DNA of 64,000 nucleotides from JAFMJV01 sp963814315 (GCA_963814315.1 CAWFCG010000003.1:558001-622000), one strand, 5' to 3'; shown: positions 36,508-46,200, numbered from the stretch's first letter. Numbers and translations are program-made. The notes: a model not told the origin generated them from the letters alone.

Positions 36508-38175
36508 CTACAGGTCGAAGTCCGCTCCGCGGTAGATCACTTCGCCATCGAGCAGCGTGGCCGTCGGACGCGTCGTGGCCAGTCGGTCGGGGTCAGACTC
36601 GGCATCGAAGATAGCCGCGGAAAGCACCATCAGGTCAGCGCGGGCGCCTATGGCCAGATGACCCTGGTCCCCGAGGTGGGCCGATCGCGGCCCGTCGAGG
36701 CAGGCGCCGCGCAGCGCACGATCGAGGCCGATAGCCTGTTCGGGGTGGAAGGCGTCTGCCTCGCGCCAGCCCGGCCCGCGACGATAGACCGCAGCGGCCA
36801 GTCCGGGCCACGGGTCGGCCGGCTCCACCGGGGCGTCGGTACCAAAGGGCAGCAGCGCACCTGTGCCTGCCAGCGCCGCCAACGGGAACGCCGTGGCGGC
36901 ACGCCGGCCCCACGATCCTCGCATCGCCGACGCGTCGCTCAACAGGTGGCTCGGTTGCACCGATGCCGGGATGCCCAGTGCTGCGAAGCGTCCCAGATCG
37001 GCTGGATCGACCAGTTGCGCGTGCTCCACGCGATGCATGGCACCCGGCACCACGGGCAGGCCTTCGATGACATCGAGCACGGTCCGTACGGCAGCATCGC
37101 CGATGGCGTGGATCTCACTGGCGATGCCGGCCGCCGCGGCGCGCCCGGCGATATCGGCGAGCTGCTCGAAGGAACGCACGGGCATGCCACTGGCGCCGCC
37201 CGGAGGCGCGCCGGCCGGATCGTCGGGCTCATAGGGGGCCAGCAGCGCCGCGGTGCGGCTGCCGAGGGCCCCATCGCTGAACAGCTTCAGCCATCCGTCC
37301 CGGTAGCGGCCGCGCTCGTCACCCTCGACCGTCCCGCCGCTACGGAACCTCATCTCGATGGCGCGCTCGAGCTGCTCTTCGCGCACGCTGGCCATGACCC
37401 GCAGCGGCAAGCGCCCCGCCGCCGCCATGTGGCGGTAGAAGACCGGGCCGCCACGCAGTTGAGGGTCGGGCGCCAGACCACCGGGATCGTGGACCGAGGT
37501 CACGCCCAGCTCAGCCAGTGTCCGTGCGTAGGCGCCCACCGCCCAGTCCACATCGTCCGCGGTGGCCGGTGGGATGGCGGCATCGACCAGGCCAGCCGCC
37601 GCCTCGTACATCACCCCGCTGGGCCGACCGTCGTCGTCACGCTCGATGCGGCCGGAGGGCGAGTCCGGCCGCGCCGCCAGACCTGCCAGCGCGATGGCGC
37701 GTGCGCTGAGCCAGCGCGAGTGGTGGTCATGCGCCCACAGCGCGACCGGCCGGCCTGGAGCGGCCTCATCCAGCCAGCCGGCATCGGGATGGGCTCCCAG
37801 GGCCGGAAAGCTCCAGCCGTGGCCCAGGAGCCAGCTGTCACCATCACCTGTGGCCAGGCGCTCTTCGTGGGCCCTGCTGATAGCACGGACCACCCCGTCC
37901 CGGTCGAGGTCGGTGAGGTCAGGCTGCCCGGCACCGAGCGCGGCTGCAGCGAGGTGGATGTGGGCGTCGGTGAAGGAGGGCATCACGGCCAGATCGGTCG
38001 GCAGTCGCCAGAACGTCGTGCCCAGGCCCGCCAGGGCCTCTACCTCGGCGGCACGACCAGCGGCCACGATGCGACCACCTCCGATGGCGATCGCCTCCAC
38101 CCAGCCGAAGCCGGTCGTTCCACCAAGCGTGGCGATACGGCCGATGATCAGCCGCTCGGCGACAAGATCAGGCAT
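36508..38175 (-). CDS. Amidohydrolase, YtcJ-like (Amidohydro_3)
   Basis: A 555-residue metal-dependent hydrolase. The N-terminal beta-sandwich (AERLIIGRIATLGG) is followed by the metal motif MPSFTDAHIHLAAAALG, then WLLGHGWSFP, LWAHDHHSRWLSA, KLFSDGALGSRTA, EIHAIGDAAVRTVLD, VEHAQLVDP and FGTDAPVEPADPW. YtcJ-like enzymes act on N-acyl or cyclic amide substrates that are mostly unknown. Its start overlaps the end of the asparaginase gene by eight bases, suggesting joint expression and an amide-releasing role. Confidence 0.85.
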   Translation of the reverse strand: MPDLVAERLIIGRIATLGGTTGFGWVEAIAIGGGRIVAAGRAAEVEALAGLGTTFWRLPTDLAVMPSFTDAHIHLAAAALGAGQPDLTDLDRDGVVRAISRAHEERLATGDGDSWLLGHGWSFPALGAHPDAGWLDEAAPGRPVALWAHDHHSRWLSARAIALAGLAARPDSPSGRIERDDDGRPSGVMYEAAAGLVDAAIPPATADDVDWAVGAYARTLAELGVTSVHDPGGLAPDPQLRGGPVFYRHMAAAGRLPLRVMASVREEQLERAIEMRFRSGGTVEGDERGRYRDGWLKLFSDGALGSRTAALLAPYEPDDPAGAPPGGASGMPVRSFEQLADIAGRAAAAGIASEIHAIGDAAVRTVLDVIEGLPVVPGAMHRVEHAQLVDPADLGRFAALGIPASVQPSHLLSDASAMRGSWGRRAATAFPLAALAGTGALLPFGTDAPVEPADPWPGLAAAVYRRGPGWREADAFHPEQAIGLDRALRGACLDGPRSAHLGDQGHLAIGARADLMVLSAAIFDAESDPDRLATTRPTATLLDGEVIYRGADFDL

Positions 38176-39169
38176 GGTCGGTCACACCCAGTAGCCGCGC
38201 CAGGGCAGCCCGGTCGAGTCCGGCGCCCAGGCCCAGCGCCAGGGCCACTCGGGCCTTGGGGCCACTCAGCGTTCCGGCCAGGATGGCACCCGCGTCGTGC
38301 CACGAGCGTCCACCGCCATCGAAGCCGTACCACGGCCCGACAGGGCCGGCGGCACAGCGCGTGGTCAGCACCACGGTCATGCCTGCGGCCATGGCCTCCC
38401 GGGCGGCCGCCAGCAGGTCGGGGTCGGTATTGCCTGAGCCGGTCGCCTCCAGCACGATCCCGCGCGCGCCACTACCGACCGCGGCCCGCAACAGGTCACC
38501 GTCGGTGGAGACCACCGTGGTCAACAGCACGATCGGCTCCGCCGCAGCTTCCGGGACCCGATCGAGCGTGCGCCGCCCAGCGCGTGGGCGATCCAGCACG
38601 ACGACTTCGCCCACGACGTGACCCAGCGGCCCAGCGTTGAGCGCGGCGAACGTCTCGATGGCGGTGCTATGGGTCTTGGTGACATCGTCGGCCGGCAAGA
38701 TCGCACCGGCCATGACCACCATGACGCCGGCCCCGACCAGGCGTCGGTCGGCGGCGACCCGCACCGCATCGGTGAGGTTGCGCGGCCCATCAAAGTCGGG
38801 ATCGCCGGCGTTTCGCATGGCGCCTACCACGACCACCGGTGGCGCCTCCGTGTACATCAGGTCCCAGGCGTAGGCGGTCTCTTCGAGCACGTCGGTGCCC
38901 TGGACTACCACCACACCAACCACGCCGGCCTGCCTCGCGGCGTTCTCGATGAGCTGGCCCAGCTCCAGGATCTGGCTGAAGCGCAGGTGTGACGCCGGCA
39001 CCAGGCCCCAGTCGATGGCGACGAGGTCCGCGATGTCTCTGAGGGCCGGCACGCGGGCGAGGATGGCGGCGCCATCGAGAGCTGGCACCGCGGCCCCGGT
39101 GACGGCATCGGGCAGCATGGAGATAGTGCCGCCGGTGAAGATGACCGCGATGCGTGGACGATCAGTCAC
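38168..39169 (-). CDS. L-asparaginase (type I/II family)
   Basis: An asparaginase of 333 residues. Catalytic motif one is VIFTGGTISML with Thr15. Motif two is VVVQGTDVLEETAYAWDL with the Thr-Asp pair. GAMRNAGDPDFDGPRNLTDA and a Lys in DDVTKTHSTAIETFAA complete the site. It hydrolyses asparagine to aspartate and ammonia; no signal peptide, so cytoplasmic. GTG 39169 overlaps the end of the MFS gene by eight bases and its own end overlaps the amidohydrolase start, so the three form one unit. GTG 39208 would add 13 residues. Confidence 0.88.
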   Translation of the reverse strand: MTDRPRIAVIFTGGTISMLPDAVTGAAVPALDGAAILARVPALRDIADLVAIDWGLVPASHLRFSQILELGQLIENAARQAGVVGVVVVQGTDVLEETAYAWDLMYTEAPPVVVVGAMRNAGDPDFDGPRNLTDAVRVAADRRLVGAGVMVVMAGAILPADDVTKTHSTAIETFAALNAGPLGHVVGEVVVLDRPRAGRRTLDRVPEAAAEPIVLLTTVVSTDGDLLRAAVGSGARGIVLEATGSGNTDPDLLAAAREAMAAGMTVVLTTRCAAGPVGPWYGFDGGGRSWHDAGAILAGTLSGPKARVALALGLGAGLDRAALARLLGVTDHA

Positions 39170-40680
39170 GGGCTGGGTCGGGTGGTCGCCCTGGAGCCGG
39201 TCCGGCACGACCGGGCACGACCGGGCTGGCGATGATGCGGATGAGCTGGGTCGCTTCCATGTCCTCCGCGATGTAGCGCATGCGGATGGGCCGGTTGAGC
39301 GTGGACGAGGCTGACGTGACGGTCATGGGGTCCATGGGCTCCACGTTGAGCGGTCGGGCGGAGCCGGTGACCGTCGGGTGCGCGAAGATGACGGAGAGGA
39401 TGCCGACCACGGCCACGATGAGCGCCGCGACCACGATGACCGTGGCGGCCCCCACGACGTCGGCGACCGGTCCCACGATGATGATGGGGATGAACGAGGC
39501 CATGCTCACGAGCATGTTCAGCACGCCGAACACGCGGCCCCGAACGTCGGATGGCAGCTCCTCCTGGAGCGAGGTCTGGGCTGGCACCGCGACGAAGGCG
39601 TAGCAGATGCCGGCCGCGAAGGCCACCACGATGACGACCGCCAGCAGTGCCGTGAGATCGATCATCGCCCGACTGGCCCATGAATTCCTGGGCCAGTCCA
39701 AGGATCACCAATGAGAGCGCCAGCGCCACCATGCCGCCCTCGATGAGCCGGCGGCGCGGCAGGTACTTGCCGATGACGCTCAGGATGGCGATGCCGCTGA
39801 CCAGGCCCACGCCCAGCGGCAGCAGGATGACGATGAGCTGGCCCTCCTCGAGGCCCAACACATCCCGCGTGAAGGCGGGGGCGATGACACCCAGTACGCC
39901 GATCAGGGAGGCCACCATGGCCAGATAGGTGAGCGACCAGAAGATGTTGTGGTGGTCGCGGATGTAGCGGATGCCTTCCTTGAGCTGGTCGAAGGTGGCC
40001 GCCACCGCGCTCCGCGCCGACTGCAAGGTAGCACCGCCCATTTGACCGGCCGGTGCCGGGGGCAGGATCAAACAGAGCAGGCCCCCGAGGCCATAGGCAG
40101 CGGCCACGATGAAGATCAATGCCTGGGTCCCCACGATCGTCTGTGCCAAGGGACCGAGGACGGCGAATCCGAGGACGAAGGCGCCCTGCAGGGCGAGGAT
40201 GAACAGGCTGTTGGCGGTCATCAGCTGATCGCGCTTGACGACCAGCGGGATCATGGCTGCCTCAGCTGGGGCAAAGAACGTGGTCAAGGTGGCGACCAGC
40301 GCGGTGACGACGTAGATGACCGCCAGCTGATCGGTGAAGAAGACCAGCAACAGGAACAGGGCGCCACGTGCGAAGTTCGTGACGACCAGGATGGTGCGTC
40401 GGTCGAACATGTCGACGAAGACACCCGCGATGGCACCGAAGATCACCGCTGGCACCAGGAACGTCAGCAGCAGCAAGCTGACCGAGGTATTGGAGTTGGT
40501 CAGCCCGAAGACGGTGATGGTGAGGCCGAACAGCACCATATTGCCGCCGACCTGGGTGAAGATCTGAGAGCCGAAGAGCGCCATGAACCGGGGGTTGCGC
40601 AGGACCTGCCGGGCTTGCCCGCCGTCAGTGCCACCCGACACCGTGATGGCGTCATCGACTTGTTCTCGGATCTCACTCAT
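39162..40680 (-). CDS. MFS transporter with a one-base frame break at about 39657-39668
   Basis: A major facilitator of about 505 residues if the break is repaired. The first part (ATG 40680) has RNPRFMALFGSQIFTQVGGN and VFVDMFDRRTILVVTNFARG, the A-motif-like loop of MFS_3/EntS-type exporters. It leaves the family after LALSLVILGLAQEFMGQSG. The other frame continues as DLTALLAVVIVVAFAAGICY, SLQEELPSDVRGRVFGVLNM and further helices, ending at 39162. Removing one G in the GATGATC context joins them smoothly. The C-terminus overlaps the asparaginase start. The direction of transport and substrate are unknown; the neighbours suggest amino acid or amide export. Confidence 0.8.
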
Positions 40681-40688
40681 GTGCTCCG

Positions 40689-41891
40689 TCACCCTAGCAG
40701 GGCCGCCCCCTCGGCTGCCCACGCATCGGGGACCGGGCCTGGCTCCGCGTCACGCGGGCCGTAGGCCTGCGGTGGCCTGGCATCGAGCGATGCCAGCCAG
40801 GCGGCGTCGAAGGTGGCGAAATCAGTGCCGGTGGCGTGGGTGAAGGCCGCGTCCAGCCCGGTGCCATCCGCGAATGAGGTGATGAGGTCCACCAGATGCG
40901 CCTCGCCATAGGTCTGCACGAAGTAGTCGACTGCGGACACGCTCTCCGCGTAGGCCAGGCCGCTACGAGTCGGGCGCGTCGGGAAGTTGCCGCCGAGGCC
41001 CTCCAGCGGCATGATGCTGCCACCACCGGCGGCTCCCCGAACCTGCGAGCGATCGCCGTCCGTGTAGCCCCGCGAGAGGTACACCGCCAATCCCTCGTTG
41101 AGCCAACGCGGCGGGTACTCGTGCGGATTGTCGACCGCGTCGTGGAAGACGAGGTGCGCCAGTTCGTGGGTGATCAGCTCAGTGAGCCAGTCGGAACCGA
41201 TCTGGCGGGGCTCGATGAGGCCGAAGAGCGTGCGGATCGATGGGTGCGCCTGACCACCCACGTTCTCCCGTGTGGCCGGCCCCAGGGCTTCGCGGAATGC
41301 GCGCCCGTCGGCGTAGATGTAGAAGTCCACTGGCTCCATCTGCGCCACACCGAGGAGGTCCGCTGCGGACGCCAGTGCCTCTTCGGCGATGGCGAGGGCC
41401 TGTTGCCCGAAGTCCTCGCTACCGTCATACCACCACACCTTGACCCGGTCGCCCTGCAGCGATCGCCAATCGAAGCGCTCATCCGCCACGGCATGGGTGG
41501 CCGTCGGTCCGCTGGCGCTGCCCTCGTCCGTGATGACACGGAAGTGGTACTCCCAGCGGGTGTTGGGCACGATGTGGCCGGCGCGATGGACGGTCGCCCG
41601 CCACGCATCGTCGCCGGCACTCTCCAGGGTCGCGAACTCGACCTGCTCGTCGTCGTCGCCAGGTTGCCGAGTCAGCAACTCGACACGCTGCGGTGGCCGA
41701 CTCGATCGGAATGTCGTGCTGAAGACGACGGTCTCGCCGAACGCGCCACGAGCTTGCGGCGCGCCAAAGACGATATCTGCCACCGCCTTGGCCTCCGCGG
41801 CACTCTCCGCGGCCACTGGAGCCGAGCCGATCAGCAGCGAGACAAGCATCAATAGCATGGCCACCGTGCCGGCCGACCGGTCACCGCTCAT
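40689..41891 (-). CDS. Secreted HExxH zinc peptidase (peptidase MA-like)
   Basis: A 400-residue exported protein. A signal peptide (TVAMLLMLVSLLIGSAPVAA) is followed by a beta-rich N-terminal domain and then a gluzincin active site: ELITHELAHLVFHDAVDN with HELAH, and a downstream Glu in PPRWLNEGLAVYLSRGY as third zinc ligand. This is the peptidase MA/M1-like 'HExxH...NEGxA' layout. ATG 41891 overlaps the stop of the upstream solute-binding gene (ATGA), so the two are coupled. It ends just before the MFS gene. It probably acts outside the membrane; substrate unknown. Confidence 0.85.
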   Translation of the reverse strand: MSGDRSAGTVAMLLMLVSLLIGSAPVAAESAAEAKAVADIVFGAPQARGAFGETVVFSTTFRSSRPPQRVELLTRQPGDDDEQVEFATLESAGDDAWRATVHRAGHIVPNTRWEYHFRVITDEGSASGPTATHAVADERFDWRSLQGDRVKVWWYDGSEDFGQQALAIAEEALASAADLLGVAQMEPVDFYIYADGRAFREALGPATRENVGGQAHPSIRTLFGLIEPRQIGSDWLTELITHELAHLVFHDAVDNPHEYPPRWLNEGLAVYLSRGYTDGDRSQVRGAAGGGSIMPLEGLGGNFPTRPTRSGLAYAESVSAVDYFVQTYGEAHLVDLITSFADGTGLDAAFTHATGTDFATFDAAWLASLDARPPQAYGPRDAEPGPVPDAWAAEGAALLG

Positions 41892-43600
41892 CGATCGCCC
41901 CATGCCAGTCCAGCGTAGCGGACGATGCCCACGCCGGAGATCTGCCCACCCTGAAGATCCTCGCGACTCAGCCACCAGCGGTCGCCATAGTCGAGGGGGA
42001 TCACCGGCACCTCGTCGCGCAGGATCGATTGGGCGGCGCCGTAGAGTCGGGCCTGCTCCGCGCTGTCGCTGGTCGCGGCGGCAGCATCGATGAGGCTGTC
42101 GTACTCCGGGTCGCTCCAGCGGCCCATGTTGGCACTGCTGTCAGATCGCAGCAACAAGCCCAGGAAGTCGTGGACATGGGGATAGTCGGCACTCCACGAT
42201 AACGTCCACATGTCCGGTGTGTCGGCTTCCAGTAGCGCCGAAAGTTCATCGAACGGACGGACCTCCACGCTGACGTCCAGGTCAAGCTCGCGCTCGAGGT
42301 CGGCCGCGATGGCTGAGGCTGGGCCGGCGCCATAGGTCGCCAGCGACACGTCCGGGAAACCGGTGCCTCCGGGGTAGCCTGCCGCGGCCAGCTCAGCGCG
42401 TGCGGCGGCGGGGTCGTACGGCAGGAGGTAGTCACCCTCCCCACGCAGGGCCACACCGGGTGGCACGATCGAGGTCAGTGCCTCATCGCTTTCGCCGGTG
42501 AGCGATGCCAACCGGCGCCAGTCGACGGCCATGGCCACGGCGCGCCGGACGCCGGGGTCGTCGAAGGGTGGCTCGTTCGTGTCGAACCCGAGATACTCGA
42601 CGGCCATGTCCTCCGTGTAGCGCAGCTGAGGTCCAAGCACTCGGTCATAGCGGATCCAGCTGGCGTCGGCCGGTGAGATGCTGGTCCAGTCGACGGCGCC
42701 ATCCTCGAAGACGTCCACATTGCTGCGGCCGCCGTCGTCGGTGACGACAGTCACGCGGTCGATGGGGGGTGGTCCGGCCCAGTACGCGTCATTGCCCTGC
42801 AGTCGGATCTCGCCGTCTCCCTGATCGACGGGCACGTATGGCCCGGACGCCGCGATCTCCACGCCGTCAGCGGGTCCGGTCGCCGTGCTCTCGATGGCTC
42901 TCGGCACGACCGCCAGCGTAGGCACCGCTGCGACCGCGGGGAAGAAGGCTGCCGGCTGCTCGAACTCGATGCGGAGCGTCCGACCATCGGCAGCCAGTCC
43001 GACCGCGTCGGCGTCGCCTTCGCCACGTGCGTAGGCGGCGGCACCTTGCACGTCATCGAGGACGCTCGAGAGCGGGCTCGGGTGGGCCGGGTCGATGACG
43101 CGCAGCCAGGAGCGCTTCACGTCCTCGGCCGTGATGGGGGTGCCGTCGCTGAAGGCGAGCCCCTCGCGCAGCTCGAAGACGAGTCGACGGCCGTCGTCCT
43201 CCAGGCGCCAGGACTCTGCCAGGGCCGGCTGCACGACCGACTCGGCATCCAGTACCGTCAGGCCCTCATACACTTGGGCCAGGACCTGTGCCGAGGTGCC
43301 GTCGGCGATGGCGGCCGGATCCCACGAGAGGGGGCTACCACCGGCAAGCACGACATCGGTCTCCCCGGGCCGTGTCAACGCCTCTTCGTCCGGGCCGGGC
43401 GTGACGGTCCAGGCCGCAAAGAGCCCGACGGCCACGAACAAGGCGATGAGCGCGGCCGTGCCGAGGATGGTTCGGCGGGTCCATCCTCGCGGTATGTCAT
43501 GGGAATCGGGCTCAGACGACGGGTCGGTGGACGGGCTCATCTCGATGCCCGGCGCCAGCGGTGCCGGGGATGGTGCGCGGTTCGAGTTGGGGTCGGTCAA
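41888..43600 (-). CDS. Oligopeptide-binding-like protein (SBP_bac_5), membrane anchored
   Basis: A 570-residue DppA/OppA-family solute-binding protein. A Pro/Ser-rich cytosolic leader of about 40 residues ends in GWTRRTILG, followed by a helix (TAALIALFVAVGLFAAWTV) that would anchor the protein. The core reads SWDPAAIADGTSAQVLAQVYEGL, LRIEFEQPAAFFPA, GVRRAVAMAVDWRRL and LSWSADYPHVHDFLGLLLRSD, a clear family 5 profile. TTG 43600 is the start. No dpp/opp permease or ATPase genes lie nearby. Its stop overlaps the start of the peptidase gene, so it may deliver or sense peptides together with that enzyme. Confidence 0.85.
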   Translation of the reverse strand: MTDPNSNRAPSPAPLAPGIEMSPSTDPSSEPDSHDIPRGWTRRTILGTAALIALFVAVGLFAAWTVTPGPDEEALTRPGETDVVLAGGSPLSWDPAAIADGTSAQVLAQVYEGLTVLDAESVVQPALAESWRLEDDGRRLVFELREGLAFSDGTPITAEDVKRSWLRVIDPAHPSPLSSVLDDVQGAAAYARGEGDADAVGLAADGRTLRIEFEQPAAFFPAVAAVPTLAVVPRAIESTATGPADGVEIAASGPYVPVDQGDGEIRLQGNDAYWAGPPPIDRVTVVTDDGGRSNVDVFEDGAVDWTSISPADASWIRYDRVLGPQLRYTEDMAVEYLGFDTNEPPFDDPGVRRAVAMAVDWRRLASLTGESDEALTSIVPPGVALRGEGDYLLPYDPAAARAELAAAGYPGGTGFPDVSLATYGAGPASAIAADLERELDLDVSVEVRPFDELSALLEADTPDMWTLSWSADYPHVHDFLGLLLRSDSSANMGRWSDPEYDSLIDAAAATSDSAEQARLYGAAQSILRDEVPVIPLDYGDRWWLSREDLQGGQISGVGIVRYAGLAWGDR

Positions 43601-43608
43601 GGGTCTGG

Positions 43609-43687
43609 GTGCTCGATCATGGGGCGTAGTGCTCGATCATGGGCGTAGTGCTCGATCATGGGGCGTAGTGCTCGATCATGGGGCAGG
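43609..43687. repeat. Four tandem copies of a 19-20 bp repeat
   Basis: Units GTGCTCGATCATGGGGCGTA start at 43609, 43629, 43648 and 43668; the second lacks one G and the last diverges at its end. On the minus strand each unit carries ATGATCGAGCAC. The array lies directly upstream of the binding-protein gene and at the broken 3' end of a YugP fragment. It could be a slippage product at a rearrangement junction or an operator array. Confidence 0.85.
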
Positions 43688-43879
43688 GTACGGGGACCTG
43701 CCTCCCTCTCCACCGGCAGCGTGAGGATGCTGAAGACCAGACAGCCCGGAGCCATTGCGCACCCCGCTCCACTTCCCGAACGTCGACTTGACGTAGGTCT
43801 GCGCCGCTCCCGAGGTGACGAGCGTGACGATGAAGAGGATCAGGTACAGCGGATCGACCCAGAGACCCAAGAGGAACAT
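43676..43879 (-). pseudogene. N-terminal remnant of a YugP-like neutral zinc metallopeptidase
   Basis: A minus-strand frame with AGGAGG upstream begins MFLLGLWVDPLYLILFIVTL, followed by GAAQTYVKSTFGKWSGVRN and GSGLSGL. This is the start of YugP (peptidase_M, DUF/Zn_peptidase_2) proteins: a membrane helix followed by the VKxxFxKxSxVxNxxGLTG segment. After about 48 residues the family ends abruptly in unrelated sequence and the frame stops inside the 20-bp repeat array. The HExxH catalytic part is missing. Confidence 0.6.
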
Positions 43880-44060
43880 GGTGGTGGATTGCCTCCTGAC
43901 GCGTGACGACGGCCGTCAATGTAGCGCGGCCATCATGACGAGCCGCTGAACGAGGGGTCGCCGCGCCGCAGCACCCGGCTGCCGCACCGCCAGGCATCTC
44001 CCGCGGATGTCACCTCCGGCGGCCCTAACGAGTTGCGAACCGCGGTGATGGGATGCGAAG

Positions 44061-44876
44061 CTACGCACTCTCCAGGTGCTGGAAACGCGGCCACAACGAG
44101 AGGTCGAGATCGGGAACAAGGCGTTTGAGCGCTAACACCTCAGGCTCGTAGCCTTCGATGAGTGCCGCTTCATCCTTCGACGGGACCGTCCGCTTGTTGC
44201 CCACCGTCTGGTTGACGCGCGTCTTGAGCAGGCGTGGATCGGGAGCGTGCGGCTCCAGGCCCAGGAACTCCAGCGTGCGCCCGAACTCCTGGGCTGGCTG
44301 CTGGACGCAACGCTCGTATTGCAGCACCAGCACGCGCTCCGGTCCCACCACTTCCATGAGCCGCCCCACCTGACGACCATAGAAGCCGCGCATGCGCGCC
44401 TCCCGCTTGCCGCCCTTCTCGTCTCGCTTCAGCGAGCGGCGGCGGTTCTCCTCGTGCCACTGGTTGAGTCCGGAGCGGTAGCGATCGACGGGTTCACGGA
44501 CGATCGTCAGCAGCTTCGCCTCTGGCGCGACCTCGGCGATGATGCTGGGCATGCGCGGCAGTGCCTGATAGCGCGGGGTCCACTCCCCCGCCAGGTGGCC
44601 CGGCAGCCGCGGGAACTGGCGGTAGTACCACTCCTTCTGCTCGTGCGCGATGGGCTCATCCTTCATGCGGTCGAGTAGATGCAGCTCCTTGCGACGGGGC
44701 ACGCCATCGATCGCTGGGTGACCCACCAGCAACGCCCACCACCAGGTGGTGCCCGCCTTGTGGACGCCCACGCCGATGAAGTCGGGCGGGCCGATCGTCG
44801 CACCATCAGGGACGGCGGGTGCCTGCCTGCCCCGACGGTCGGCTTCGCGGCCGGGCTCGCGCTCAGGGCCAGTCAT
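44061..44876 (-). CDS. Sulfotransferase domain protein
   Basis: A PAPS-dependent sulfotransferase-like protein of 271 residues. The 5'-phosphosulfate loop is GVGVHKAGTTWWWALLVGHP (Lys-x-Gly-Thr-Thr) and the 3'-phosphate motif is LLTIVREPVDRYRSGLNQWH. EWTPRYQALPRMPSII and LVLQYERCVQQPAQEFGRTL follow the usual order, ending in FQHLESA. ATG 44876 is preferred; longer frames reach 45053 with little support. The acceptor (glycan, lipid or protein) is unknown. It is divergent from a hydroxyacid dehydrogenase gene. Confidence 0.85.
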   Translation of the reverse strand: MTGPEREPGREADRRGRQAPAVPDGATIGPPDFIGVGVHKAGTTWWWALLVGHPAIDGVPRRKELHLLDRMKDEPIAHEQKEWYYRQFPRLPGHLAGEWTPRYQALPRMPSIIAEVAPEAKLLTIVREPVDRYRSGLNQWHEENRRRSLKRDEKGGKREARMRGFYGRQVGRLMEVVGPERVLVLQYERCVQQPAQEFGRTLEFLGLEPHAPDPRLLKTRVNQTVGNKRTVPSKDEAALIEGYEPEVLALKRLVPDLDLSLWPRFQHLESA

Positions 44877-45073
44877 CGTCCTTTGGGATCGATCATCGGG
44901 AGTCGGGTCGATCCTCTGGTTCGGTTCGCCGGTGAGCTGCATGGCGTTCGCATCGGGGCCGATTCTAGCGACGACACCGCCCGAGCGATCGGGATGCTGG
45001 AGTACCCTCGGCGCAGAGACCATCACGCGGCCATCATCGGCGCCGCCGTGCACACAACTCCGAGGAGGTCAGC

Positions 45074-46111
45074 ATGCCTGACAAGCCCGTCGTCCTGCTG
45101 CGCCCAGCACCCCAGACCATCGAGCGGATCTTCACCGATGGCGCTCTGCGGCGCCTGCACGAGCGCTATACCGTCATCGACGGGGAGGCCGACCCGTCGG
45201 AGCAGGCCATCGACGACTGTCTCCCTGAGGTGATGGCGATCATCGGCCAGCCGGACCTGCCACGTGAGCGCTTCGAGCGTGCACCCAAGCTGCGCGGCAT
45301 CCTCAACGTCGAAGGAAACTTCTTCCAGAACGTCGACTACGTGGCGGCCTTCGAGCGAGGTGTCAACGTGGTGGCCTGCATGCCCGCCTACGCTCAGGCG
45401 GTGGCTGAGTTCTCCCTTGGCCTGGCCATCGACCTGGCACGAGGCATCAGCCGCGAGGACCGGGCGTTCCGCGAAGGGCGTGAGGGCTACGTCTTCCAGT
45501 CCACGCAGGACGCCATCCTGTTGCGCGGCTCGGAGATGGGCATCCTCGGCTTCGGCAATATCGGCCGCAAGCTGCTGCCGCTGCTGGAGGCGTTCAGGCC
45601 GGCGGTGGTGCGCTGCTACGACCCGTGGCTCCCGGATGCGGTCATGCGCGATGCCGGCATGGTGCCGGCGTCTCTCGATGAGGTCATGTCGACCAGCACC
45701 TTCCTGTTCGTGCTCGCCACTGTCACCGACGAGTCCAGGCACCTGCTCAACGCCCAGAACATGCAGCTGATTCCGAAGAGCGCGCGCGTGGTCCTCACCA
45801 GTCGAGCCGCCGTGGTCGACTTCGACGCCCTGGTCCGCTACGTCGACGAGGGTCGCTTCCTGGCCGCCACGGACGTCTGGCCTGACGAGCCGGCGCCGGC
45901 CGATCATCGCGCCCGAACGGTCGAGAACATGGTCCTGCAGGCGCACCGCGCCGGCGGTATCCCGTCGGCCTTCGATGAGATCGGCGAGATGGTGCTTGAC
46001 GACCTGGCCCTTCTGGAACGAGGGCTGCCGCCGGTACGCAACCAGATGGCCATGCGCGAGCTCGTCACCCGCTACCGCTCCAAGCCGGTGGAGTCCGCCT
46101 CGATGGGATAG
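45074..46111 (+). CDS. D-2-hydroxyacid dehydrogenase family oxidoreductase
   Basis: A NAD-dependent 2-hydroxyacid dehydrogenase of 345 residues. Rossmann motif ILGFGNIGRKLLPLLEAF; catalytic residues Arg in VVLTSRAAVVDFDALV, an acidic residue in ATDVWPDEPAP and His in LQAHRAGGIPSAFDEIGEMV. The ATG has CGAGGAGGTCAGC upstream. The closing segment differs from the common TPHxGG motif, so it belongs to a divergent subgroup and the substrate cannot be named. Confidence 0.85.
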   Translation: MPDKPVVLLRPAPQTIERIFTDGALRRLHERYTVIDGEADPSEQAIDDCLPEVMAIIGQPDLPRERFERAPKLRGILNVEGNFFQNVDYVAAFERGVNVVACMPAYAQAVAEFSLGLAIDLARGISREDRAFREGREGYVFQSTQDAILLRGSEMGILGFGNIGRKLLPLLEAFRPAVVRCYDPWLPDAVMRDAGMVPASLDEVMSTSTFLFVLATVTDESRHLLNAQNMQLIPKSARVVLTSRAAVVDFDALVRYVDEGRFLAATDVWPDEPAPADHRARTVENMVLQAHRAGGIPSAFDEIGEMVLDDLALLERGLPPVRNQMAMRELVTRYRSKPVESASMG

Positions 46112-46157
46112 CCGCAGTGGCGGTTCCAGACGGGACATTCGGCATCTGACGCCCGCG

Positions 46158-46190
46158 CTCCTTTCGGTTACGATACGGTTACGAAAGGAG
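46158..46190 (+). promoter_or_regulatory. Hairpin that can mask the ribosome-binding site of the 46201 gene
   Basis: A perfect 9-bp inverted repeat, CTCCTTTCG (46158-46166) and CGAAAGGAG (46182-46190), encloses a 15-base loop. The right arm is the Shine-Dalgarno sequence of the GTG at 46201. The loop and stem edge contain the direct repeat GGTTACGA twice with an 11-base period. This could be an RNA switch or thermometer, or at DNA level an operator for a dimeric repressor. Confidence 0.5.
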
Positions 46191-46200
46191 GCCGGTATCG

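Noticed and set aside
43609..43687. Possible CRISPR array
   Set aside because: Units are contiguous without spacers and there are no cas genes; it is a simple tandem repeat.
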